Source: Paracoccus sediminicola
GTDB taxonomy: Bacteria > Pseudomonadota > Alphaproteobacteria > Rhodobacterales > Rhodobacteraceae
Assembly: GCF_027912835.1 (NCBI RefSeq)
Contig: NZ_CP115768.1
Span: forward strand, 2,534,501 to 2,598,500
Direction of reading: 5' to 3'
DNA: 64,000 bases
Shown here: piece by piece, positions 1-7,428 of the stretch
How the letters are laid out: each line of letters opens with the position of its first letter
How positions within the stretch are numbered: the first letter of the stretch is position 1
Notes under the pieces: model-generated
The model's database searches: none
What the model was told of the DNA's origin: nothing
Seen by the model: only the letters and a program-made list of their open reading frames with translations
Translations under genes and position numbers: made by a program

Positions 1-67
1 CGCAGCCGTGGATGCCGCCTCCGATGATCAGAAGGTCCGGCGACGCAGATTCCGTCGGTCCGGTCAT
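1..67 (-). CDS. FAD-dependent oxidoreductase, N-terminal fragment (runs off left edge)
   Basis: Only about 22 codons are in the window. The start ATG (65-67) overlaps the TAA of the upstream gene as TAATG, so this is the last visible gene of the minus-strand dehydrogenase operon. The visible residues end in a hydrophobic strand followed by GGGIHG, the start of a Rossmann FAD-binding fold as seen in D-amino-acid-oxidase and glycerol-3-phosphate-dehydrogenase-like flavoproteins. The substrate cannot be judged from this much sequence. By position it is probably another oxidoreductase acting on the compound imported by the ABC transporter encoded upstream. Confidence 0.6.
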   Translation of the reverse strand, partial: MTGPTESASPDLLIIGGGIHGC

Positions 68-1458
68 TAACCGACAGCCTTATCAGGGGAAGCGCCGTCA
101 TAGGCGGCCAGCTCGGATAGCTGCAAAGGCTTCAGCGGCGGGCGGATGCGATAATAATCCACGTCCTCTGGCGGCTTTCCCGTGCGCTGAGAAATGACCG
201 ATGCGACGGCCAGGCCACAGACCCGGCCCTGGCACGGACCCATGCCGGTGCGAAGGAACGATTTCACCTGATTTGGTCCCGGCGCACCATCATCCACGGC
301 TTTGCGGATCGCGCCCGCCGACACTTCCTCGCACCGGCAGACGATCGTTTCATCCGCAGGCGACAAGACCTCAGAACTGGGCGCATAGAGCTTTTCCAGG
401 AAAGGTCGCACGCTTGCCTCGCGCTTCAACTGACTTTGCAGGCTGTCGATACGCTCATTCTCGACGTGACCGGCTTCGGCGGCAATCAACAGACCGACGA
501 GACGGCCTTGCATCTCTGCCGACGCAGCGCCTTCGATGCCTGCTCCGTCACCGGCGACGAACACCCTCTGAATGCTGGTTTGGCGACGCTCATCCAAAAG
601 CGGTCGGAAACATTTCTGGCTGTCATCCCAAAAATGGTCGCATTGCAGCAGTCGGGTAATCTGCTGGTTCGGGACTACGCCCTGATGCAGCGCAATCGTT
701 GAGCTGGCGATGTGGTGCGACCTACCCCGGCTTTCGAAGCGCACGGCGGTCGCCTGGCTGTCGCCCTCAATGCGGATATTCGTCGCGCCCGAATGATGCG
801 GAATACCGGCGCGCCGCACCTTGCGCATCATCGAGAGACCCTTGCGCAGATAGCCCGGTGCCGCCAAGGAACCGAAAAGTTGCGGCAATAAACCGAGCAC
901 ATGCCGGGGTGGTGTCGTCTCGACAATGGCTTTTGGCGGCGTTTTGGCATCGACCAGCTGGGCGGCCAGCAACCACAGAAGCGGCCCGGCGCCGACCAGC
1001 ACGGCATCGTCGTAAACGACGCCGGATCCCTTCAGCAGGATCTGAAGCGCACCCACCGTCGTCACACCCGGCAATGTCCAGCCCGGAACCGGCGATGGCC
1101 GCTCGAGCGCGCCGGTCGCGACGACGACGCTCCCGGCGAGAATGCCGAAAGAGCGACCGCCTTGCGAGAATTCGACGCGCCGGTCAGAGCCGATATTCCA
1201 CACCGTGCTGCACGGCCGATAGTCGATCCCTGCCGTTTCGCGAAATGCGGAAACCAATGCTTTTCCCTTGGCGTAGTCAGGGCCCAGGATATCCAGTCTC
1301 TTTTGTCCGACGCTTTCCACGGACCGATAGATCTGGCCGCCCGGCGCCGGATTTTCGTCCAGAACGACCGCCGACAAACCCTTGCCCGCCGCCTCGATCG
1401 CGCAGGCCATACCGGCCGGTCCGGCGCCGATGATGACAATATCTGACCTTTCGCTCAT
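67..1458 (-). CDS. FAD/NAD(P)-binding oxidoreductase, opine oxidase A / HcnB-type subunit
   Basis: A 463-residue flavoprotein of the HcnB/OoxA type, the larger pyridine-nucleotide-disulfide-oxidoreductase-like subunit of heteromeric amine, opine or hydroxyproline dehydrogenases. An N-terminal dinucleotide-binding GAGPAGM lies within the first 20 residues, a second nucleotide-binding region sits in the middle, and the C-terminus has a BFD-like [2Fe-2S] domain with CRC and a later CxxxxC pair (CQGRVC). An open frame extends 43 codons further upstream, but the ATG at 1458 overlaps the stop of the [2Fe-2S] subunit gene as ATGA, which fixes the start. With its two upstream neighbours it should form an HcnABC-like complex passing electrons from the FAD subunit via iron-sulfur. 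Substrate unknown. Confidence 0.85.
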   Translation of the reverse strand: MSERSDIVIIGAGPAGMACAIEAAGKGLSAVVLDENPAPGGQIYRSVESVGQKRLDILGPDYAKGKALVSAFRETAGIDYRPCSTVWNIGSDRRVEFSQGGRSFGILAGSVVVATGALERPSPVPGWTLPGVTTVGALQILLKGSGVVYDDAVLVGAGPLLWLLAAQLVDAKTPPKAIVETTPPRHVLGLLPQLFGSLAAPGYLRKGLSMMRKVRRAGIPHHSGATNIRIEGDSQATAVRFESRGRSHHIASSTIALHQGVVPNQQITRLLQCDHFWDDSQKCFRPLLDERRQTSIQRVFVAGDGAGIEGAASAEMQGRLVGLLIAAEAGHVENERIDSLQSQLKREASVRPFLEKLYAPSSEVLSPADETIVCRCEEVSAGAIRKAVDDGAPGPNQVKSFLRTGMGPCQGRVCGLAVASVISQRTGKPPEDVDYYRIRPPLKPLQLSELAAYDGASPDKAVG

Positions 1459-1748
1459 AGCGCGACCTCCACGCCGCCACGCTGGCGTTTGACCGAAATG
1501 CCATCGGCCACCGGAGTCATGCAGGCCTGCCTGTTCTGGACCCCGTCGATTTCGACCAGGCAATCGAAACAGGCGCCCATCATGCAAAAGACTCCGCGCG
1601 GCTCGCCGCTGACCACGCTGTCGCGCAGATGCCGGGTGTTCGCAGCGGCCAGCGCGGAGGCTACGGTATCTCCGGGGCGCGCCGTCACTGGCTGGCCTTC
1701 AAACAGGAAGGTGATCTGCCCTTCTATATCATCGATCAGGCTAACCAT
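1455..1748 (-). CDS. (2Fe-2S)-binding protein, HcnA/OoxB-like small subunit
   Basis: A 97-residue protein with the cysteine pattern CxxxxCxxC plus a later Cys (CMMGACFDC...AC), typical of plant-ferredoxin-like small subunits of opine and hydrogen-cyanide-synthase-type dehydrogenases. The longer open frame upstream runs through the end of the previous gene. The ATG at 1748 matches the family's usual N-terminus and gives an 8-bp overlap with the upstream stop. It presumably carries electrons between the flavoprotein subunits encoded on either side. Its place between two FAD proteins is the classic order for such complexes. Confidence 0.85.
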   Translation of the reverse strand: MVSLIDDIEGQITFLFEGQPVTARPGDTVASALAAANTRHLRDSVVSGEPRGVFCMMGACFDCLVEIDGVQNRQACMTPVADGISVKRQRGGVEVAL

Positions 1749-2859
1749 TCGTGAACCTCCTGGCAGAAAACGCGTCGAAATCAGAGCCGAGCCCATTGCC
1801 CGCAATGGCGGCTGCCAAAGGCCCCGCATGAACGGCAGCCAATGTCACACCGGAATGGCAGTTGATCGTGAATGCGCCGGGTAGCTCTTCGGATTGCTGA
1901 TAGATCGGAAAGCCATCCTTGCTGAGCACCCTTACGGCGCCCCAGGACCGCACGACGCGCAGCTTTGCCAGCGCCGGAAAGCAGCGGATCGCATGCGCCG
2001 CGACATCGGACATCACGCCAGAGCTCGAGGCCGTGGAATAGCCCGTGTCTTCATGGCTGTCCCCGATCATGATGGTGCCTTCGTTGGTCTGGCGAAGAAG
2101 ATGGGTCGGCAACGGCAGAAGACGCTCGGCGCGCTCTGTCACCAGGATCTGCCCCTTTTCCGGGTGGATCGGCACATCCATGCCCAGCATCGGCCCGAGC
2201 GTCGTGTTGCCATGCCCGGCGGCCATCACCACCTTTGCGCTGCGATAGCTTCCCGCTGCCGTGGTAATGCGGAACCCGTCACCGTCCTTTGCAACCTGCC
2301 GGACCCCGGCATCTGCATGATATGTCCCTCCGCGCTTCGCTATGCCGCGATGCAAGGCGCGCAAAAGAAGAAGCGGATTGGTGTGGCCGTCATGCTTGCA
2401 ATAGGAGCCCGAGATCACGTCGGGGCCAAGTCCGGGAAGCATCTCATCCAACTGTTGGCGATCCAGCATCTCGGCACCGTAGCCCGCCGCGCCGTTGACG
2501 TTATGCATCCTCTTGTGCTGATCACGGATGCGGGCATCGTCTTCCTCGGTCAGCGTGAAATAGAGCCCTCCCGGCTTTTCGTAATTGGGCGATATGCCGG
2601 TCTCTTCAGCAAGCCTCTCACTGAAATCCGTCCATAGATCGGCGGATCGCCGTGTCCAGCGCGCGTATTCGGACAGGCCGTCTCCCTTTGATTGCACCCA
2701 AACCAGCCCGAAATTGCCACGCGATGCACGAAGCGCAACATCGCCTTCGTCCAACACGGTGACACTATGGCCGTGATCGAGGAGGCCCCATGCGATCGCC
2801 GCCCCGACGAGGCCGCCGCCGATAACGACGACATCAGCGGTCTGGCTGTCTCCGCTCAC
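1741..2859 (-). CDS. NAD(P)/FAD-dependent oxidoreductase, DadA/HcnC-like
   Basis: A 372-residue DAO-family flavoprotein, likely the catalytic subunit that oxidises the amine, imino acid or opine. The N-terminal FAD motif is VVIGGGLVGAAIAW, and the C-terminal region ends with the GVT...GPL stretch usual for the family. The start codon is GTG (2857-2859), overlapping the permease stop as GTGA. It shares an operon with an ABC importer of the polyamine/opine type, so import and oxidation of one nitrogenous compound is the natural reading. D-hydroxyproline, opines and N-methylated or branched amines all remain possible. Confidence 0.85.
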   Translation of the reverse strand: MSGDSQTADVVVIGGGLVGAAIAWGLLDHGHSVTVLDEGDVALRASRGNFGLVWVQSKGDGLSEYARWTRRSADLWTDFSERLAEETGISPNYEKPGGLYFTLTEEDDARIRDQHKRMHNVNGAAGYGAEMLDRQQLDEMLPGLGPDVISGSYCKHDGHTNPLLLLRALHRGIAKRGGTYHADAGVRQVAKDGDGFRITTAAGSYRSAKVVMAAGHGNTTLGPMLGMDVPIHPEKGQILVTERAERLLPLPTHLLRQTNEGTIMIGDSHEDTGYSTASSSGVMSDVAAHAIRCFPALAKLRVVRSWGAVRVLSKDGFPIYQQSEELPGAFTINCHSGVTLAAVHAGPLAAAIAGNGLGSDFDAFSARRFTNG

Positions 2860-3656
2860 CTTTTGCCCTCCCCGATCAATAGCCTGTCCAGGCCATAAAG
2901 CCGGTCGACGAAGAGCATCAGGATGACAGTAAATGCAATAGCGACCGCAGAAATCGAGGCGACGAGCGGGTCGGTCGTCTGCGAAATATGCGAGAAAAGC
3001 CTCACCGGTAGCGTCGTTGTCGACGGGTTGACGATAAAGACGGTCACGGTCAGCTCATCAAAGCTGGTGATGAAGGCCAGCACCCACCCCCCGATCACGC
3101 CGGGAAGGATCGCCGGGAAGGTGATGCGCCGAAACACGGTCCAGCGACTTGCACCCAACGAGGTCGCAGCCTTTTCGACCGATTGGTCAAGCCCGGTGAC
3201 CGCGGCCAGCACGAGGCGCAGAATGAAGGGGGTGATGATGATCGCGTGGCACAGCATCAGCCCGAAAAACGTGCCATTCAATCCGACCAGGGTCAGAAAG
3301 CGCAGAAACGCGATGCCCAGAACCACGGTCGGCACCATCAGCGGCGACAGGAACAGCGATTGCAGCGCGTCCCGCCCGGGGAACCGGCCGCGGCCAATCG
3401 CGAGTGCCGCAGGGAGCGAAAGCAATGTCGCGACCGTTGCTGAGACGAAGGCCAGCTTCAGACTGACCCAGGCGGCAGCAATGAAATCCGGGTGGTCCCA
3501 GATCTCGCGGAACCAACGCAGGGAAATGCCGCTTGGCGGGAATTCCAGAAACCCCGTCGGTGTGAAGGACACCCCGATCACGACGATGATCGGCGCCAGC
3601 ATGAAGAGCGCGAAAAGCACCGAAAACAGGCTGGCAAAGATACCGTTCGTTTTCAC
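2856..3656 (-). CDS. ABC transporter permease, PotC-like
   Basis: An inner-membrane permease of about 266 residues with six predicted membrane segments and the EAA loop near residue 165 (EKAATSLGASRW), which contacts the ATPase. It is the second permease of a spermidine/putrescine-type importer. I place the start at the GTG at 3654-3656 because it overlaps the stop of the first permease as GTGA, matching the overlap style of this operon, and because the next residues begin the first membrane helix. A longer reading from 3698 would run into the upstream gene. Confidence 0.88.
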   Translation of the reverse strand: MKTNGIFASLFSVLFALFMLAPIIVVIGVSFTPTGFLEFPPSGISLRWFREIWDHPDFIAAAWVSLKLAFVSATVATLLSLPAALAIGRGRFPGRDALQSLFLSPLMVPTVVLGIAFLRFLTLVGLNGTFFGLMLCHAIIITPFILRLVLAAVTGLDQSVEKAATSLGASRWTVFRRITFPAILPGVIGGWVLAFITSFDELTVTVFIVNPSTTTLPVRLFSHISQTTDPLVASISAVAIAFTVILMLFVDRLYGLDRLLIGEGKR

Positions 3657-4504
3657 TCGAACACCTCTTTGTAGCGCCGTTCGACAAGCCGGTTCCAACT
3701 GATCATCACGATCATCACGGAAAGCAGCAGCAGCATCGCGATGGCTGCGCCAAGCGGCCAGTTCAGCGTGTTCATGAACTCGTCATAGACGGATGTGGCC
3801 ACCACCTTGACGCGTCGTCCTCCCAGAATTGCCGGCGTCGCAAAGGCGCTTGCAGACAGCGAAAAGACGATGAGCGACCCCGAAAGCACACCGGGGATGA
3901 CCTGCGGAAAGACAACCCGGCGAAAGACCGTGAACGGCCCCGCCCCCAACGATTCCGCCGCCGTTTCCGTCGCCGGGTCCTGACGCTGGAGCGAGGCCCA
4001 TACCGCCAGCACCATGAAGGGAATCATCACATGGACAAGGGCCAGGACGATCCCGCCGGAGGTGTACATCATGCGGATGGGTCGCTCGATGAGGCCAAGA
4101 TCGGTGAGGAAAGTGTTGATTACGCCTTTATTGCCGAGAAGGATGGCCCAGCCAAGCGTTCGCACCACAACCGAAATCAACAGCGGGCCAAGCGTGACCA
4201 ACACCATGATCGATCGCCAGAAAGGCGTCATCCGGTTCAGGAAATAGGCCTGCGGCACTCCGATGATGGCACAGATCACCGTGGTGGCGAGGGCAATGGC
4301 GAAGGTGCGGCCGAAAATCTCGTAGAAATAGGAATCGCCAAGCACCTCGCGGTAATTGGCAAGCGACATGTCGCTTCCGATGCCGTCGTAGAAATCGAAG
4401 CTGTTGAAGCTGAGTAGGAAGGTCATGATCAGCGGTGCGATCAGAAGCACCGCGAACAGGATCAGTGCCGGCGCGCTCAGCAGCCAGGGGCGTTGACCGG
4501 TCAT
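3653..4504 (-). CDS. ABC transporter permease, PotB-like
   Basis: A 283-residue multi-spanning permease with the conserved EAA-type loop (ETAAESLGAGPF) around residue 190. It is the first permease of the polyamine/opine-type importer. The start ATG (4504) overlaps the ATPase gene end as ATGA. With the second permease it forms the membrane channel; together with the ATPase and the periplasmic protein this is a complete importer. Confidence 0.9.
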   Translation of the reverse strand: MTGQRPWLLSAPALILFAVLLIAPLIMTFLLSFNSFDFYDGIGSDMSLANYREVLGDSYFYEIFGRTFAIALATTVICAIIGVPQAYFLNRMTPFWRSIMVLVTLGPLLISVVVRTLGWAILLGNKGVINTFLTDLGLIERPIRMMYTSGGIVLALVHVMIPFMVLAVWASLQRQDPATETAAESLGAGPFTVFRRVVFPQVIPGVLSGSLIVFSLSASAFATPAILGGRRVKVVATSVYDEFMNTLNWPLGAAIAMLLLLSVMIVMISWNRLVERRYKEVFE

Positions 4505-5568
4505 GTCCGCGCGACCTCTGCCTCAAGCGGAAGGATGCGCAAATGCGCGCTGTCCCAGCGCAGGAAGACCCTGTCGCCCACGGCAGCCTCCTGGCGGCCG
4601 ACATTGCCCCGCGAAACCAGCAACTCTCCCAGATCGGTGTCTACTTTCAGCAGCCATTGACTACCCAGAAAAACCCGCTCGGTGACCTGTCCCGGCAGTC
4701 CGCTGCCAGCGGCGTCGATGTTTATACGCTCCGGCCGCAAGGCGATCTCGACCGGTCCTGGCGGCAATTCGGTCGATCCCGCGCTCAGTGAGACGCCGTT
4801 GCACACGATTTCTGAGCCTTCTGCGGAACTGGATTTCAATTCGGCCCGGAGATTGTTGCTTTTGCCCAGAAACCCCGACACGAAAGAGGAGGACGGAGAT
4901 TCATAGACATCGAAAGGACTGGCCTCCTGACGAAGTCGCCCGTTTTCCATCACGACCACAGAGTCGCTAAGCGCCAGCGCCTCGGACTGGTCATGCGTCA
5001 CCATGACGGTGGTCACGCCGGCCTCTTGCTGGATGCGGCGCAGTTCCAGCTGCATTTCCTCGCGCAGCTTGGCGTCCAGATTCGAGAGCGGCTCATCCAG
5101 AAGCAGCAAGGCCGGTTCGATCACCAGGGCGCGGGCCAGTGCAACGCGCTGCCGCTGGCCGCCGGACATGGCCAAAGGGTAACGATCGGCCAGATGGCTC
5201 AGGTGCACAAGGTCCAGACTCTCGGTAACGCGGCGGTCGCGTTCAGCCTTGTCCACCTTACGCATTTCCAGCCCGAAGGCGACGTTTTCGGCTACCGTCA
5301 TATGCATGAACAGCGCATAGCTTTGAAAAACGATGCCCAGACCGCGCTTGCGGGCCGGAACGCTGGACAGATCCTTGCCGTCCAGCATTATTTTACCCGA
5401 TGTCGGGGTGGTAAAGCCGGCGATCATTTGCAGGGTCGTGGTCTTGCCGCAACCGGACGGACCCAGCAGAGATACGAAGCTGCTTTTCTCTACGCTCAGA
5501 TCGAGATCTTCGACAGCAGCAATCCGGTGATAGTGTTTTGTCAGCCCCTGAAGCTCAAGGAATGCCAT
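4501..5568 (-). CDS. ABC transporter ATP-binding protein, PotA-like
   Basis: A 355-residue ATPase with Walker A GPSGCGKTT near residue 37, signature SGGQRQRV, Walker B LLLLDEPLSNLD, and a C-terminal TOBE-like domain (about residues 280-355). The open frame runs 47 codons further upstream, but those codons cover an intergenic hairpin. The ATG at 5568 begins the family's MAFLEL-type N-terminus. A nearly identical copy of the first ~55 codons lies at 25841-26007, so this gene is the intact member of a duplicated pair. It powers the importer encoded beside it. Confidence 0.92.
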   Translation of the reverse strand: MAFLELQGLTKHYHRIAAVEDLDLSVEKSSFVSLLGPSGCGKTTTLQMIAGFTTPTSGKIMLDGKDLSSVPARKRGLGIVFQSYALFMHMTVAENVAFGLEMRKVDKAERDRRVTESLDLVHLSHLADRYPLAMSGGQRQRVALARALVIEPALLLLDEPLSNLDAKLREEMQLELRRIQQEAGVTTVMVTHDQSEALALSDSVVVMENGRLRQEASPFDVYESPSSSFVSGFLGKSNNLRAELKSSSAEGSEIVCNGVSLSAGSTELPPGPVEIALRPERINIDAAGSGLPGQVTERVFLGSQWLLKVDTDLGELLVSRGNVGRQEAAVGDRVFLRWDSAHLRILPLEAEVART

Positions 5569-5603
5569 GGAACAGCCCTGCCTTATGATTGAAAAAGCCG
5601 GTA

Positions 5604-5627
5604 GCCGCGGCGCCTCTGCGCCGCGGC
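5604..5627 (-). promoter_or_regulatory. Intercistronic stem-loop between binding-protein and ATPase genes
   Basis: A perfect 10-bp inverted repeat (5604-5613 with 5618-5627) and a CTCT loop, in the 74-bp gap after the solute-binding-protein gene. It has no U-tract. Stem-loops here commonly protect the upstream mRNA or attenuate read-through, so the binding protein is made in excess over the membrane parts. The deletion junction in the second copy of this region (26053/26055) falls inside this hairpin. Confidence 0.6.
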
Positions 5628-5642
5628 GGTGAGACAAAGGCG

Positions 5643-6671
5643 TTAACGCTCGACCTCGCGCGCCCAACGGGCAGTCCACTCCTGACGGGCGGGATTGATC
5701 ACATCCCAATCCACCGCCAGAAGATCGTCGATCTTGTCGCCATAGGGCAGCACCTCTGCCAGCTCGGGCGGCAATTCGGATGTGGTGTTCACGGGGCCGG
5801 CGCCCATCGCATCCCCGATCCTGACCTGGATTTCCGGGTCAAGAAGATACTGCATGAAGGCCTGCGCCTTTTCGGGCACGTCGCTGTCGACAACCGGGCA
5901 GGCCGCCAGCATCAGCGCGACCGCGCCTTCCTGAGGATAGGCGAATTTCGCCGGAAAACCGGTATCGGCCAAAGACTTCGTGCGGCCCGAACCCCAGATC
6001 GAGAGCGCGATCTCCTCGGACTGGAACAGCTCCGACATACGACCCGAAGATGGCTCGAAGACCAGCACATTCGGGCTAACATCATTCGCCATCGCTTCGA
6101 ATCCAGGGTCGATGTTATCCTCCCCGCCCCCATTCAGTCGGGCCATCATCACGAGCGTGTGCAGCCCATATGTGTTCGAGATCGGCGGCACAGAGAGAAT
6201 CTGCTCGTATTTCGGATCGGCGAGATCCTCCCAGCTCTTCGGAGGCTCCCAGCCTTCGCGTTCGAACCATTCCGCATTGTAGGCGAACCCGGTGGCGACA
6301 AAGCCGACGCCGACAGCGTTGTCGCTCAGCCGAGCAATGTCGTAGATATCAGCATAGACCGGCGCATCTTCGATGGGGGCGCAGAAGCCCAGCGCATCGG
6401 CCTGATACATCGGCCCGTCATCCAGAATCACGACGTCCAGCTCCTGCGCGCTCTGCTGAGCCTGGAGCCGCGCAAGGTTCTCGGTGGAGTTTCCGGGCAC
6501 GAAGGTAATCGTGACGTCGTTGGCCTCTTCGAACTGCGGTATGATCAGTTCCTTCATGAGTGTCTCGAACGATCCTCCATAACCCCCGACAGTCAGCACC
6601 TCCTGCGCGGAGGCAGCCCCGGATGTCGCGGTCGTCAGGATCGTGGCGAGCAATAGCTGGCGCTTGTTCAT
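5643..6671 (-). CDS. ABC transporter substrate-binding protein (family 1, PotD/PotF-like)
   Basis: A 342-residue periplasmic protein with a Sec signal peptide (a hydrophobic stretch, then cleavage after about ASA-Q at residue 23) and the type 2 periplasmic fold seen in PotD-like proteins (start VLTVGGYGGSFE). It is the first gene of the minus-strand operon and lies divergent from the LysR gene. It should determine specificity, probably a polyamine, opine or other small cationic nitrogen compound, given the amine-dehydrogenase subunits downstream. A fragment of the same gene is repeated at 26055-26183. Confidence 0.9.
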   Translation of the reverse strand: MNKRQLLLATILTTATSGAASAQEVLTVGGYGGSFETLMKELIIPQFEEANDVTITFVPGNSTENLARLQAQQSAQELDVVILDDGPMYQADALGFCAPIEDAPVYADIYDIARLSDNAVGVGFVATGFAYNAEWFEREGWEPPKSWEDLADPKYEQILSVPPISNTYGLHTLVMMARLNGGGEDNIDPGFEAMANDVSPNVLVFEPSSGRMSELFQSEEIALSIWGSGRTKSLADTGFPAKFAYPQEGAVALMLAACPVVDSDVPEKAQAFMQYLLDPEIQVRIGDAMGAGPVNTTSELPPELAEVLPYGDKIDDLLAVDWDVINPARQEWTARWAREVER

Positions 6672-6690
6672 CTGGTCTCCCTGTCATCTT

Positions 6691-7160
6691 GTTGCCGTCC
6701 GCTTGATTAGGCGGCGCAAGGTCACCGGATACAATTGAATTTAGTTAACAGATCCATTCCAAACGGTTATAACCGCTGCATGGCACGCCCCAATATCCGG
6801 CAAATCGAAGCTTTCAATGCCGTCATGAAAGGCGGATCTATCAGCAAGGCGGCGGAAACGCTGTTCGTCAGCCAGCCTGCCGTAAGCAAGATGATTCGCG
6901 CCTTCGAGGATGCGTGTGGCTTCAAGCTTTTCGTGCGCGCATCCAGCCGGATCCGACCAACGGCCGAGGCCCGCCGGCTGTTCATGGAAACAGAGAAGCT
7001 CCAAGCCGGAGTCGCCCGAGTCGAAAACACCGCCAAGGCCATACGCGGTCTGGAACGCGGAGACCTGGCCGTCGTCGCCTTCCCGGCGCTGAGCTTTCGA
7101 GTGCTCCCACGGGCAGCAGCGCAGTTCATGCGCGCTCACAAGAATATATATCTCTTCAAT
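6691..7160 (+). repeat. Direct repeat, left copy (LysR promoter and 5' half)
   Basis: 470 bp that recur in the same orientation at 26183-26650 with 11 base differences and a 2-bp length difference near the end. By direct comparison, the seven differences inside the coding part are all synonymous. The copy covers the divergent promoter region and codons 1 to ~120 of the LysR gene, and ends abruptly where the left LysR gene loses its reading frame. The two repeats bracket an accessory block; their starts are 19,492 bp apart. Confidence 0.95.
6745..6773 (+). promoter_or_regulatory. Promoter of truncated LysR gene, with palindrome
   Basis: TTAACA (6745-6750), a 17-bp spacer, then TATAAC (6768-6773), ending six bases before the ATG. 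The -10 lies inside the perfect 12-bp palindrome CGGTTATAACCG (6764-6775). In the right-hand copy the -10 is TATAAT and the palindrome is broken. Such close spacing suggests a leaderless or nearly leaderless transcript. The palindrome may be an autoregulatory site, but this is inference. Confidence 0.4.
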
Positions 7161-7187
7161 ATCAAACAAAGCTTCGAGTCCGAATGA
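6780..7187 (+). pseudogene. Truncated LysR-family regulator (left copy)
   Basis: Residues 1 to about 120 are identical to the intact LysR regulator at 26272-27189, including the whole winged helix-turn-helix (SISKAAETLFVSQPAVSKMI). After that, two extra bases and unrelated sequence give a short different tail and a stop at 7187, so the effector-binding domain is missing. It sits divergently beside the intact ABC/dehydrogenase operon, where the original regulator should have been. The fragment could still bind DNA if expressed, but the family normally needs its C-terminal domain for tetramer formation. From 7188 to 7428 I see no recognisable gene. Confidence 0.9.
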
Positions 7188-7428
7188 CGGCGCTGATCCC
7201 GGCAGAACGTCTGCAAACCTCCCACTGTCGCTATCGGTGAGCGCACCGTCCCATATGGATCACGGCCAGAATATGCGCCTCGCCGACATTAGCGATCCTT
7301 TCGGGCTGACCGGCGCGCGGACGGTGCGACCGAAGCCCGTATTTACTTAGCCGGATCGGCGCCTCCTGCGCCTTTTGTGACAAGCATCCGTCAACACCGA
7401 AACAGGCGACAGATTCCCAGCATGTCCT

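Noticed and set aside
5589..6656. A 355-codon plus-strand open frame opposite the binding-protein gene
   Set aside because: Antisense shadow of a signal-peptide-bearing family 1 binding protein.
6735..6779. An upstream start for the LysR genes (15 extra codons)
   Set aside because: Those codons overlap the -35/-10 promoter elements; the ATG directly after them begins the normal LysR N-terminus.
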